From: Acanthopleuribacter pedis
GTDB lineage: Bacteria; Acidobacteriota; Holophagae; Acanthopleuribacterales; Acanthopleuribacteraceae
Reading direction: 5' to 3'
DNA length: 64,000 bases
Assembly: GCF_017377855.1 (NCBI RefSeq)
Contig: NZ_JAFREP010000005.1
Location: forward strand, 398,604 to 462,603
The notes under the pieces were generated by a model, which had not been told where the DNA came from, ran no database searches, and saw nothing but the letters and a program-made list of their open reading frames with translations. The position numbers and the translations under genes were made by a program. This document shows positions 1-9,950 of this stretch, piece after piece; position 1 is the stretch's first letter, and each line of letters opens with the position of its first letter.

Positions 1-3000
1 TCCGACGCACCGCCCACTTCGAATCCTATGGTTGCTTTTCCCGGTGGCGGCCGTATCGCCGTGTACTACGGGGACATGTCGCAATGGCATGGCGGTATTT
101 CCGCCAATGGGGCCCTGTTCCAAGAGAACAGCAACACCATTGTTTCCGGCTCGGGGACGGTTTTCATGAAATCCGATCTCCAGACTTATGGTGAACTGTG
201 GGTGCACGGGATTGACGATCCAAGCTTCCCCGGCAGCACGCGGGTTTCCGGTTTGGGGCGTCACCGGTTGAGCGACGGATTTCAGGTCGACGGCACGGTT
301 CTGACGGATCCCGGCGCTGAATTCCTCCACAGCTTGCGGGGGCTTACCCTTGTCATTGATGAGGAAGGCACGCCGCAACGTTTTGAGATCGTGGACAATA
401 CCCATGACACCCTTACCGTGGATCGGCCCTTGCCGGCCTTGACCGCGGGGACCTTGATCACCGCCGAGCTCCACTTAGATCGCGTGTGGCTGACCGGTGG
501 TGCGCGTTTACACACCCCGGACCATGTCGTGCTTCACGGTGGCTTCCAGCCGGCACCCAATGGCGCCGACCGGGGCGACCTGTGGTGTCGCCGCCTGAGC
601 TTCCCTTCCGATGAGCTGACCTTAACCACCGGCTCGCTTGGGCTTCGTGTGGAAGAGAGTACCAACTTGACATCGGTTACCGTTTCCGACGCGACCCTTG
701 TTGTCAATGGTGACCTGAACCTGACCCGGCTCACGCTGAACGCGGGTGGGACCTTAACCCATACCAAGATCTTTCCTGCAGGACAGCGACCCTATGCCGT
801 GCCAAGTGAGGGCCTGCATTTGACGCTTGATCAGTTGGTCATTGCCGCCGGTGCCCGTGTGGATGTCGACGGTTTAGGTCCTAACAGTGATGTAGCCGGG
901 CAAACCAGTTCTACCCACGCCGGCCGGGTCCGCATTAGCGATAGGACCTATGGTTCCCTATTTGAGCCCAACCTTCCCGGGGGTCGCAACGGCGGCGGTT
1001 TGGTGGACATTCGCGCGCGGATCATCCAACACGACGGCGAAGTGACCGCGCGTGGTTACCTCGGCGGTTCCATTCGTTTGGAGGCTGAAACCCTTACCGG
1101 CAACGGTTTGATCAGCGTCGACTCGACCCCGCCCGCCTCGGGGATATTGGGTTCCGCCGGTCGCGTCGCCCTCTACTACGACGAAAACCAGTTAACCCGT
1201 CTGCCCAGCGCCGCCAGTTATGGCGATCCCAACGCAATTGTGGCCCAGCCCGGTGCCGGTACGGTTTACCTACGCCGTCGTCAGGACGAGCACGGTGATT
1301 TGTACTTGGTCAATGGTGCGCGTGGCGACGCCGGCAGCTATGCGACCCCGCTCAACGCCGTGGGCTCCTTTACCTTGCCCGCCCCATTGGCGGATCCCCG
1401 TGTGATTGTTCAGCCCGATGCCGACTGGCGTACGGGGTACGAAGGTATGGAGATTATCGACCTTCAAACACAGGCGCGGTATCGAATCGTTGCTTTTGAT
1501 CGGACCAGCCTCACCTTGGACCGACCGATTTCGCCCGTGCCGGGTGCCGGTTGGGCTTATCGTGGTCAAGCGCCGATTCGTCGGGTTTACACGGGCAACG
1601 CCGTTTTTGAAGCCCTGGACCCCAACGAAGTTCAAGCCGAGGTGGTCGATGGGTTTGAAACCACGCCGCCGACCATTAACAGCGTCACCCTGGATCTTCC
1701 CCTGGCCGATGCCGCCCTTTCGGGTCAGCCGTTCCGCGTGACCGTGGACGCCTCCGATAACAGCACTTTGGCCGAAGTGGTTGCCACTTTTGCCGGCGAA
1801 ACTCAAACCCGTACCGGTTCCGGGCCTTTTGTGTTTGCCTTCAATGCGCCGACCGTTTCCGAGGTGACCGGCTACCCTTTGCAGGTAACCGCGCGCGACG
1901 CCGTTGGCAACCAAAGCCAAAGCGAGCAAACCTTGAACGTGTTCCCGGCGGATCAGGAAGCCCCGGCTTTGACCCTTGAGGCGCCGCTTGTCGACGCCGA
2001 GGTTGATGCCGGCGTCTCCATGACCGTGCGTGTTTCCGCCACGGATAACTATGGGCTTGATCAGATCATCATCCGGTTCGGCAATCGTACCGAAACCGTG
2101 GTGATTGCCGACAAAGCAACCGCGGTGACCGAGGAACGGCTGATTACCGTGCCCGAGGTGGTCGGGGACCAGGCCTTGCTGCTTCAGGTTGAAGTGCTGG
2201 ACGCCAGTGGGTTAAGCCAAACCATGGATCGGTCGGTTCAGGTGCGCGACACCACGCCGCCGCCACCGCCGATCTCACCTTCGTTCACCCCGGAATCCGA
2301 CGCGCTTGTGGTGCGTTGGGCCGCGCCGGTTGACGCGCCGGCCGATTTGGCCGGCTTTGAATTGGCGCTGGACGGTGTCGGCGATCCCGTGACCCTTGCC
2401 GCCGAGGTGACTGAATACCGCTTTTCCGGGTTGACCCCGGATACCACCTACGCGTTCAGCCTGCGTTCGCTCGATGCTTCGGGTAACCGCTCCGAGCCGC
2501 TGCTGGAATCCCTGAGTACCCTGACTGAAAGTGGGGCCGCTTTGCTGGCCGCGCCGGATGCCTGGTGGTCGTTTGATCGCAACCTCGAGGCGCAGAACGC
2601 GATGTCCATGAGTGGTTCCGCCGCCGGCATGGCGGTGGCCCCGATGCAGGATGTGATGCGCAATGCCGACGGGCTTACCGTGGCGACCTGGTTCCGAGCC
2701 GACGTGGTTTCCGGTAGCCAATCTCTGTTTGAGGTTGTCGGTTCAGGGACTTCTGAGCGCTTGTTTGAGCTTTACCTTAGTGGTGACCGTCTCTACTTCC
2801 ACACGGACCAAGGTACAGGGAGCAGTGGCCAGGTCACCAATGTGGCCGGCATTGAGGCCGGACGCTGGTACCGTACCGTGGCGACCGTCGACTACAACAG
2901 CAGGCAAATGCACCTCTATTTGGACGGTGTTCAAGTTGCGAGCCGCTCTGTTTCCGGCAGCGGTTTGACGGAAGATTCCCCGCACGCTTCAATGACACTC

Positions 3001-6000
3001 GGCGGAAGAGCTTCCAACAGCCGGCACTTCCTAGGTGATTTGCGCGATACCCAGGTGTGGCGTACGCCTTGGCCCGCCGGCGACGTTGCCAAAGACTGGG
3101 CCTATCCCGGGGCTGTTGTCGACGGCGCCGCCGCGGCACGGGCCGGATTTCTGATTCGCCCCGATTACCAGATGGTGGCGGCTTGGTCATTGGACGGTCG
3201 CAACACCACCCTTGCCGTGGACCGTTCCGGTAACCAAAACCACGGTACCTTTAATGCGGTCACCTGGGAGAGCACGGGTGCGCACCTCTTTGCCGTACCC
3301 GATCACATTGCCGGCTTGCCCGGTGCATCCGGTCCCCAACAGGTGATCGACCATGGGCTCTTCGGGCGGGCATTGGTTTTTGACGGCACCCAGACAGAGC
3401 TTGTTTGGACCGCGCCCGTGTGGCAGGACACCGGTTTTGCGACCGCCATTATGGTGCGCTTGGATGCGCTGCCTTCCGACCTCGCTCGTGACATGGTGGT
3501 GTTCCAATTAGGTAACGCACAACTGAAAATCGATACGCAAAACCGCCCTGTGTGGCAAACGCGGGACGGCACCCTTGTGACCGGAACCGATCCCCTGCAA
3601 AGCGGGCGCTGGTACCATCTGGGTGTGAACCGGGATCAGGGCACGACCCACCAGTTGATTGTGGACGGCGTTGTTGTCGCCAGTGCCCCGGTCACCGACA
3701 GCACGCGACCCGACGGGGCTTGGACTTTGGCTGCCGGTGTCGGCGGCACCGAGCCGCTGGTGGGTGCCTTGGATGAGTGGTTGCTGTGGAGTCGACCCGT
3801 TTCCGCCGCCGATCTCGGCCGCCTCGCTACCCAGCCTCTGAGCGAGGCTAACACCGGGGCCGCCTTCCGCATGGTTGAAGCTGTTCAGTGGCAAGGTGAC
3901 GCAACCGGCTTGGATGTCTCCTGGCAACCCGTTGTCGACGGGCCGCCGGCCGCGGGATGGTTGCTCACCCTGGACGGCGGCACACCCATTCGGTTGAGTG
4001 CCGCAACCCGTTCTTACCGGTTCTCCGGTTTGATCCCTGAGCGCGGCTACCAACTCCAGGTTCAGGCCGAAACCGCCGGCGGCGATGTCAGTCGTGGTGT
4101 GATCCATGCTGTCGCGACCGCCGCCGTTTCCGCCGCGACCGATTTGGGGCCCACCGCGCGGGTTTACCTGCCGTTTGATGCCGCGCAAGGGCAACAGCAG
4201 AGTTTGTCCTTCACCCACGATGACGGAAAAATTCGCATGCCGACGCCGGGCACTTTGCTGGATGGTGCCGAGGGCTTCACCTTTGCTGCTTGGATCAAAA
4301 CCCCATCCAATAGTGGAACTCGCCAGATCCTTGAAGTTGTGGGGAATACGACCTCGGAAATCCCCTTTGATATCTACCTTTCCAGTGGTCGCATTTATTT
4401 GCGGGCCGAGCGCGATCTTGCGCAATCGACAACCACCCTCTCCAGCTCTTCGAGTTTGAATGTCGCCAACAACCAATGGCACCGTTTGGTTGCCGTGGTC
4501 GATTACGTGGGCAACACTCTGAAAATCTACCTAAATGGTGAAGAAGTGGCTTCGCGCTCAAGTATTCAGACTGGCGCCGGACCCTTGATCGCACCTTGGA
4601 TCAAAACCATAGTCATCGGCGGGCATTCAACCAGCGCGGGCCGGATTTTTGGTGGCTCGATGGGCGACGTCCAACTGTGGCGCAAGCCCTGGCAGGCGGC
4701 CGATGTTGCCCATGACTGGGACCTGCCCGGGCGTTCTGCCGATCAACTGACTTCTGGAACTCAGTTACAGGCAACTCGGGACTTGGTGTTCCACCTCATT
4801 TCCCAACAGAGCGAGGGTTCGACCATTTTTGATCGTTCTGGTAGTGGGATGCATGGTGTGGTTGCCCAGCCATCGTGGGACGCGCCGCCGCCGATCAATT
4901 GGTTCAAAGATCCCTTGGGTGACCTGGTCTTGGCGCACAACGGTCTTTCTACCGACCCCAATGGGAAAATCGGCGCCGCCGGTGATTTTGGTTTCGGTAT
5001 GACCCATGCCCATCTGGATGTTCCCAACCTGCAAACCCAACAAGGGGTCAGCGTCGCTTGGTGGCTTAAAGTTGCCGCTGCCGGCCAAGATGCCACCGTC
5101 CTTACGCGGTCGAACCAAAACGAGGGTCTTGCAGTAGGGCTTGACACCGACTTGCGACCCTGGCTGTTGACCGCGGCCGGCAATCGCCAAACCGCCGGTG
5201 CCGCGCTGACGCCCGGTGTTTGGCACCAACTCACCCTAACCCTGCACCCGTCCGAGGGGTCCCGGCTCTATTTGGACGGCAGACCCGTGGTCGCCTCGAC
5301 GGAGCCCGCGACCTTGACCGCGGGACCTTGGCGTTTTGCCCATGGTCTTTATCAAATCGGCCGCCTCAACGGCGCCGTGGATGAGTTCACCTTGTGGGAA
5401 ACCCGGCTGACGCCCGCCCAGATCCTCCGGGCAAGCAGCCAGACCGAGATGCAACAACACGGCGATCTGTTTGAGGTTGCTGTAAACCATGCCGAGGTGG
5501 TTGATTGGGTCGTTTCCTCCGAGCGCAATGCGTTGCGCTTCACCTGGCAACCCCCGGCGGGAACCCTGGCCGAAATCAGTGGTTACCGCGTTTACCGCGA
5601 CGGCGTTGCGACCGGGATTTTTGTTGCCGCGCCGCAGACGACCCATTATTGGGACGGTTTGGACGCCAACGGTCGTCATACCTTGCGCGTCACGACCGTG
5701 GATACCTTTGGCAATGAAAGTACCGGGGTGACCATGGTTGGTTGGACCGGCGGCGACCCCGCCGCGGCGTCCGCACCCGCGACCCCAACCGCTTGGTATG
5801 ACTTCAACCAACCCGGTCTCAGTGCCACCATTGCCAACTTCCCGGCGCGTGGTGCCCTGGTCCGGGTGGATGATGCCGCCGGCGATGCGTTTGCCGGTGC
5901 CGGCGGGGTGACTTTGGCTTGCTGGTTCCGTACCGACGCCACCTCGCCCTCCAGCCAGAACCTGGTCCAAATCTGGAGCGGGAACAACACCATGATGCGC

Positions 6001-8199
6001 ATCAACCTTAGCTCGGGACGTTTGCGGGCTTACGCAAGGGCCTCGGGGAGTGGCTCGTCCTACTCGCTGACCACCACGCCGGTGTTTAACGACGGTCTTT
6101 GGCACCGCGCCGTGGTTGCCGCTGATTTCACCGGGCAGACCTTGAAAATTTTCGTGGACGGTGCCTTGGTGGCGGAACGTACCGTGAGTTATGGTGTTTC
6201 CGCCGTGGCTGAAACCACTCAGGTAACCCGATTTGAGGTCAGCCAGGATTCGAGTAACTACTTTGTAGGGTCCCTGTGGGATGCGCAAATCTGGCGTGCG
6301 CCCTTTGACGCCGCCGCCGTGGTTGCCGACTTCTCAGACGTCTATCAAACTGCCGACCAGCATCCCAACGTGACCAACGTGACCGCTGCCGACAAAGTCG
6401 TTCACTGGCGCTTGGACGCCGGGACCAACGGCACCGCCAATGATGGGTCGGGGAATGAGCGTCACGGCGTTGCTTCCGACATTAATTGGCTTTCCGAGTT
6501 CAACCCGGTAACCGGGCTGCGTGATCAGATTGGCAGCCGCGACCTGATGCTGGACGGCGGTGGCATCTTGTCGCCGAGCCTGTTGGGAGAGGGGCTGGCG
6601 TTGCATCCCGGCCAAGCCGGCGCGCGTGTGGCCGCAAGTCAAATGGCCGGCCTGAGTGGCGCCTTCTCGTGGAGTTTCTGGGTTCAACCCAACCAAAGTG
6701 GTGCGTCACTGGGTGGTGTTCAGCGACTGCTGACCGTCGCCGGAGAGCGCTTGGGCGTCAGCATTGGTGAAGATGATCGCCTGCTTTTGGTGGCCGACGG
6801 CGTTGTTCAGGGTACCTCTGCCGCCGCCCTCGCCCTCGATCAATGGGTCCATGTGGCGCTTGTGGCTGAACCGGGCCAAAACGCCGCGTTGTACCTGAAT
6901 GGAAATCGAGTGGCCGAAGTTGGTCTGGCCGCCGATTTGACCCTTGCCGACGGTCCCGTGGTATTCGGTGGCCGGGACGACGGTCTCAAAGGCGCCGACG
7001 CCGGCTTTGACCAAGCCGGCTTGTGGCTGACGCCGCTGACACCCGCCCAGATTCACTGGTTACACCAAAACCCCGCCGGTGCGAGCTGGGCCAAACAGCC
7101 GCGTTCCGTCACCAAGGTAGGTGAACCTGAAACGACAACCGCGGCGCCGCCCGTTGAAACGACAGCCCCCGCCGCGGTGGTGGTTTCTACCGGTACCGAG
7201 ATCTTGCGGAACCGCAATCTTTCCGAGGAGCTTTATCAAACCGAGCAAGACCTGGTTCTCGACGCCACCACCCTGGAGCTGAACGGAAGCCTGATTGCGC
7301 GTTCTATTGAGTTGCGTAACGGCAGTCGTTTAACCCACCCTGTCCTTGCCGACGGCCAACCGGGTGTCTTGCTCATCGCCGCCGCCGAGCGGATCGAGAT
7401 CGACCGAAGTTCGTTGATTGACCTCGACGGCCGTGGTTGGCATCAGCAGGGTGAGGCCGTGAATCCCGCGCATGCCGTGACCGCTACCGGCGACCATGTC
7501 GGTACGCCTTACGGCTCCGTGTTTAAACCCGACACCCCGGGCGGTGGCGAGCAGGGCGGCGGCAGCGTCGTCTTGATCGCGCCCGAGATCATTCTGGATG
7601 GTCGGATCCTAGCCCGTGGGGTCGGCACCAGTTCCGGTGGTTCGATTCTCATTCAAGCCGCCGATGTGTCGGGTGACGGGACCATGGATGTCTCCGGCGG
7701 CAGTGGCGAAAATGGTCGAGGTGGTGCCGGTCGTCTGGCTGTCCATGCCGACCAAACCTTCCGTTTTGGCGGTACCATGATCACCGGTCTCACCAACCGA
7801 GCCGCGATTCTGATCGCGGACAGCCGTGGCGAGAACCGTCGCCTGATAGCCCGTTGGCCTGAGCCGGAGCGCCTCGCACAACCCCTGCGTCCCGTGTTAC
7901 CGCCGCCGCTGCACCTGGTCCAGTCGGACTTTAGCAACGTGCGCGTCTTTGCCGGTCGCCTGGTTGCCGAGGTCCAAACAGAGGTCGACTTGAGTGCCTA
8001 CCTCGGCTTCTCCGCTCAGAGCCCACAAGGTGTGGTTCGTTTGGGTGAGGCAAGCCGTATCGAGGCCGACCGTTGGTTGATCCAGTTGGATGGGGAGCGC
8101 CTCAGCCCACGCTTGGAAACGCTTGATTTCATCTTCGAGGTCGTCAATCGCGAGCAGTTACTCATCGATCCGAGCACCGTGCCGGTCCGCGAGCCCTAG
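1..8199 (+). CDS. Giant secreted LamG/FN3-repeat surface protein (5' end outside window)
   Basis: The reading frame is open from base 1, so the true start lies upstream; at least 2732 residues are visible. Counting from the first ATG (base 28), the protein begins with Gly-rich beta-helix-like sequence (GGGRIAVYYG; again GSAGRVALYYD near residue 380). Two Ig/cadherin-like modules follow (about 545-745), then an FN3-like module (about 750-825). After that come about six LamG/concanavalin-like modules (about 870-1020, 1105-1270, 1390-1565, 1645-1800, 1925-2105, 2185-2345), with further FN3-like spacers near 1290-1360 and 1820-1905. The LamG modules share the pattern W-x-R...LYLDG-x-x-V-A. A second Gly-rich segment (GRGGAGRLAVHAD) lies near the C-terminus. 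No sorting tail, lipobox or C-terminal anchor is visible. The family suggests a carbohydrate- or surface-binding adhesin outside the cell; the ligand cannot be told. A strong terminator follows directly. Confidence 0.85.
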   Translation, partial: SDAPPTSNPMVAFPGGGRIAVYYGDMSQWHGGISANGALFQENSNTIVSGSGTVFMKSDLQTYGELWVHGIDDPSFPGSTRVSGLGRHRLSDGFQVDGTVLTDPGAEFLHSLRGLTLVIDEEGTPQRFEIVDNTHDTLTVDRPLPALTAGTLITAELHLDRVWLTGGARLHTPDHVVLHGGFQPAPNGADRGDLWCRRLSFPSDELTLTTGSLGLRVEESTNLTSVTVSDATLVVNGDLNLTRLTLNAGGTLTHTKIFPAGQRPYAVPSEGLHLTLDQLVIAAGARVDVDGLGPNSDVAGQTSSTHAGRVRISDRTYGSLFEPNLPGGRNGGGLVDIRARIIQHDGEVTARGYLGGSIRLEAETLTGNGLISVDSTPPASGILGSAGRVALYYDENQLTRLPSAASYGDPNAIVAQPGAGTVYLRRRQDEHGDLYLVNGARGDAGSYATPLNAVGSFTLPAPLADPRVIVQPDADWRTGYEGMEIIDLQTQARYRIVAFDRTSLTLDRPISPVPGAGWAYRGQAPIRRVYTGNAVFEALDPNEVQAEVVDGFETTPPTINSVTLDLPLADAALSGQPFRVTVDASDNSTLAEVVATFAGETQTRTGSGPFVFAFNAPTVSEVTGYPLQVTARDAVGNQSQSEQTLNVFPADQEAPALTLEAPLVDAEVDAGVSMTVRVSATDNYGLDQIIIRFGNRTETVVIADKATAVTEERLITVPEVVGDQALLLQVEVLDASGLSQTMDRSVQVRDTTPPPPPISPSFTPESDALVVRWAAPVDAPADLAGFELALDGVGDPVTLAAEVTEYRFSGLTPDTTYAFSLRSLDASGNRSEPLLESLSTLTESGAALLAAPDAWWSFDRNLEAQNAMSMSGSAAGMAVAPMQDVMRNADGLTVATWFRADVVSGSQSLFEVVGSGTSERLFELYLSGDRLYFHTDQGTGSSGQVTNVAGIEAGRWYRTVATVDYNSRQMHLYLDGVQVASRSVSGSGLTEDSPHASMTLGGRASNSRHFLGDLRDTQVWRTPWPAGDVAKDWAYPGAVVDGAAAARAGFLIRPDYQMVAAWSLDGRNTTLAVDRSGNQNHGTFNAVTWESTGAHLFAVPDHIAGLPGASGPQQVIDHGLFGRALVFDGTQTELVWTAPVWQDTGFATAIMVRLDALPSDLARDMVVFQLGNAQLKIDTQNRPVWQTRDGTLVTGTDPLQSGRWYHLGVNRDQGTTHQLIVDGVVVASAPVTDSTRPDGAWTLAAGVGGTEPLVGALDEWLLWSRPVSAADLGRLATQPLSEANTGAAFRMVEAVQWQGDATGLDVSWQPVVDGPPAAGWLLTLDGGTPIRLSAATRSYRFSGLIPERGYQLQVQAETAGGDVSRGVIHAVATAAVSAATDLGPTARVYLPFDAAQGQQQSLSFTHDDGKIRMPTPGTLLDGAEGFTFAAWIKTPSNSGTRQILEVVGNTTSEIPFDIYLSSGRIYLRAERDLAQSTTTLSSSSSLNVANNQWHRLVAVVDYVGNTLKIYLNGEEVASRSSIQTGAGPLIAPWIKTIVIGGHSTSAGRIFGGSMGDVQLWRKPWQAADVAHDWDLPGRSADQLTSGTQLQATRDLVFHLISQQSEGSTIFDRSGSGMHGVVAQPSWDAPPPINWFKDPLGDLVLAHNGLSTDPNGKIGAAGDFGFGMTHAHLDVPNLQTQQGVSVAWWLKVAAAGQDATVLTRSNQNEGLAVGLDTDLRPWLLTAAGNRQTAGAALTPGVWHQLTLTLHPSEGSRLYLDGRPVVASTEPATLTAGPWRFAHGLYQIGRLNGAVDEFTLWETRLTPAQILRASSQTEMQQHGDLFEVAVNHAEVVDWVVSSERNALRFTWQPPAGTLAEISGYRVYRDGVATGIFVAAPQTTHYWDGLDANGRHTLRVTTVDTFGNESTGVTMVGWTGGDPAAASAPATPTAWYDFNQPGLSATIANFPARGALVRVDDAAGDAFAGAGGVTLACWFRTDATSPSSQNLVQIWSGNNTMMRINLSSGRLRAYARASGSGSSYSLTTTPVFNDGLWHRAVVAADFTGQTLKIFVDGALVAERTVSYGVSAVAETTQVTRFEVSQDSSNYFVGSLWDAQIWRAPFDAAAVVADFSDVYQTADQHPNVTNVTAADKVVHWRLDAGTNGTANDGSGNERHGVASDINWLSEFNPVTGLRDQIGSRDLMLDGGGILSPSLLGEGLALHPGQAGARVAASQMAGLSGAFSWSFWVQPNQSGASLGGVQRLLTVAGERLGVSIGEDDRLLLVADGVVQGTSAAALALDQWVHVALVAEPGQNAALYLNGNRVAEVGLAADLTLADGPVVFGGRDDGLKGADAGFDQAGLWLTPLTPAQIHWLHQNPAGASWAKQPRSVTKVGEPETTTAAPPVETTAPAAVVVSTGTEILRNRNLSEELYQTEQDLVLDATTLELNGSLIARSIELRNGSRLTHPVLADGQPGVLLIAAAERIEIDRSSLIDLDGRGWHQQGEAVNPAHAVTATGDHVGTPYGSVFKPDTPGGGEQGGGSVVLIAPEIILDGRILARGVGTSSGGSILIQAADVSGDGTMDVSGGSGENGRGGAGRLAVHADQTFRFGGTMITGLTNRAAILIADSRGENRRLIARWPEPERLAQPLRPVLPPPLHLVQSDFSNVRVFAGRLVAEVQTEVDLSAYLGFSAQSPQGVVRLGEASRIEADRWLIQLDGERLSPRLETLDFIFEVVNREQLLIDPSTVPVREP

Positions 8200-8206
8200 A
8201 CAAAAA

Positions 8207-8262
8207 AAGAAGGAAGCGCCTGGAAACCGGCTCTTCCTTCTCTTTTGCTTTTTCTTTTTTTG
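8207..8262 (+). terminator. Rho-independent terminator of the giant LamG gene
   Basis: GAAGGAAG (8209-8216) plus GCC pairs with GGC plus CTTCCTTC (8233-8240), with one C/T mismatch in the stem and an 8-nt loop. A T-rich tract with runs of four to seven T follows. It starts 8 bases after the stop codon. Confidence 0.8.
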
Positions 8263-8300
8263 GCGGTCGGGAAACGTTCTATGGGAGGGGACTCACCTTC

Positions 8301-8456
8301 TTAACCCGCATTTCTCACAAGGATTCGTCGCGAGAAGCTGAAAGCCTTGTGAGTACGAAGATTACGATCAAGTAATGCGGAAGGCCGCCCCCTCGTAATC
8401 GCATGGCTTGCCCCGTACCAGAATCCCTTGTGAGAAATGCGGGTTAGGTTAAATCA
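8301..8456. repeat. REP-type palindrome, copy A, split by a nested 80-bp hairpin
   Basis: The left arm starts TTAACCCGCAT at 8301, followed by the asymmetric core (GGATTCGTCGCGAGAAGC) and CCTTGTGAG ending at 8353. The expected right arm (CCTTGTGAGAAATGCGGG) is found only at 8436-8456. The bases in between carry their own short inverted repeat, GATTACGA near 8360 and TCGTAATC near 8393, bounded by GTAC. The same palindrome recurs at 29204, 34259, 48010 and 56966. It lies about 420 bp upstream of the RAYT-like transposase. Confidence 0.8.
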
Positions 8457-8879
8457 GGGAAGCCATTTCCCCTTAATCGGTTTGATTTTGTCCGTGAGGG
8501 TGAAGATGGGGGTGATGTAAAAAAACGGTTAAGATAATTTTGTTCTGTTGCTAGAATTGTCTTTGCCAAACCTCGCATGGAGAAAAATGAAAAATATCTC
8601 TTTGCGATTCAAAAATACGCACCAAAGACACGGGCTTATCTGGCGCGATTCGATAAAGGAATCTGTCCAGAGCGCCCGACCCAAATTCGTTCAAGAATGC
8701 GGCTACCGGTTTCTTGGCAGTTCCAACCGGCGAACCTTTGACGTGACAGTCCCCACCTGTCCGTTTGAAGAGGTCCTAATCGTCGGTAGGAATTTTTTTA
8801 GCCAAAAGACGGGTCACGCCCCTAGATTTGGTAAATGCAACGGTAATACGGTTGGTTTTCCTATCGGGGGAGGTTCGAC

Positions 8880-9827
8880 ATGAGTCGACGCCCTCGAATT
8901 AAACTTGAGAAACCCATTGCTCATTACCATGTGATGACGCGAACCGCACAACAAGAATTTTACCTTGGCGATGACTACGTGCCAGGTTTTAAGCAGGTTA
9001 TGCTGGATATTTTCCAGGACGTTGCCTCCGTTTTTTACGTGGACATCCTTGCGTGGGTGATTATGGACAACCATTATCATCTCTGTCTTGAGGTGCAGAA
9101 ACCGCCGAAGGATGCAGAAGACCTCAGACGTCGGTTTGAGCGCCTCCAGGAGATCAATGTAGGAAAAAGGCGATGGCAACCTAACCTAGCTGATGCTTGT
9201 TATAAGCGATTTACCGATCTTTCTGAATTCATGAAATCGGTAAATTATCGAACCGCAATTGCGTTCAACGGTGCGAGAGGTACCAAAGGCCATTTGTGGG
9301 GTGCCCGATACAAAAGCAAAATCGTCGAGGATGAAAACGGCCTGCTAAAAGTCATGTGCTACATCGAGCATAATCCCGTGACTGCAGGTTTGTGCAGAAC
9401 GTCGTCCGCATACCCGTGGTGTTCTGCCGGTTATCTTAAGCGGGGGCTTGCTAGGGGGGAGGCGATTGACTTTCCTGCAATCGATTTCCTTAAGAACCAA
9501 CCCCGCAAACGTCGTGCGCGAAATTATATCGAACTGGTAGACGAACTCGCGTTAAGGCTCCAGGGCTTGCCCTCAGATCCCGAGATAGGCATTAAATCAT
9601 ACGCGTTGCCTATTTCTGATGCGGAGCTTGAAGCGTGGCGGAAAGAGTTTGCGTCCAAGGCTCCTGAGGATTGGTCGCATCAGGCGTTTGGGTCCGAAGC
9701 TTTTCAAAGAGAGATCGCACTTCAAGAACAGACCAAGATGCAGAAGGTCACCAAAGTCCGCCGAGAGGCGGTCAAACGAAGGCGATGCGAATCTGACGAT
9801 CAAGGTGCAAAAAACAAGCACATGTAA
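8880..9827 (+). CDS. REP-associated (RAYT-like) Y1/HUH transposase
   Basis: A 315-residue protein of the IS200/IS605-related TnpA_REP family, which nicks and joins single-stranded DNA at REP-type hairpins. The N-terminus (RPRIKLEKPIAHYHVMTR) is the usual start of this family. The HUH metal motif is NHYHLCLE (near residue 63). The candidate nucleophilic tyrosine is in SVNYRTAIAF (near residue 122). The family signature GHLWGARYKSKIV...YIEHNPVTAGL follows, with YPWCSAGY after it. The ATG is preceded by GGGGGAGG at good spacing. About 100 basic residues extend beyond the core. It is a single-copy-looking gene with no IS ends, flanked by a palindrome upstream and a 240-bp repeat array downstream. 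The domestication role is inference; the family call is firm. Confidence 0.88.
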   Translation: MSRRPRIKLEKPIAHYHVMTRTAQQEFYLGDDYVPGFKQVMLDIFQDVASVFYVDILAWVIMDNHYHLCLEVQKPPKDAEDLRRRFERLQEINVGKRRWQPNLADACYKRFTDLSEFMKSVNYRTAIAFNGARGTKGHLWGARYKSKIVEDENGLLKVMCYIEHNPVTAGLCRTSSAYPWCSAGYLKRGLARGEAIDFPAIDFLKNQPRKRRARNYIELVDELALRLQGLPSDPEIGIKSYALPISDAELEAWRKEFASKAPEDWSHQAFGSEAFQREIALQEQTKMQKVTKVRREAVKRRRCESDDQGAKNKHM

Positions 9828-9950
9828 GCGTAACTGAAATAAAAAAAGAAACTTAGAAACAAGGTCTGCTTGTTTGAATGCCCGTGGTGCGCCTGCTCAA
9901 AGTTTGAAATCCAAAAAACAAAAAGAAAAGAGACTAAGTCTACCTGCTTC

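Noticed and set aside
8548..8883. 111-codon frame on the + strand before the RAYT gene
   Set aside because: No ribosome site and no family match; it overlaps the RAYT ribosome site and start. More likely noncoding.
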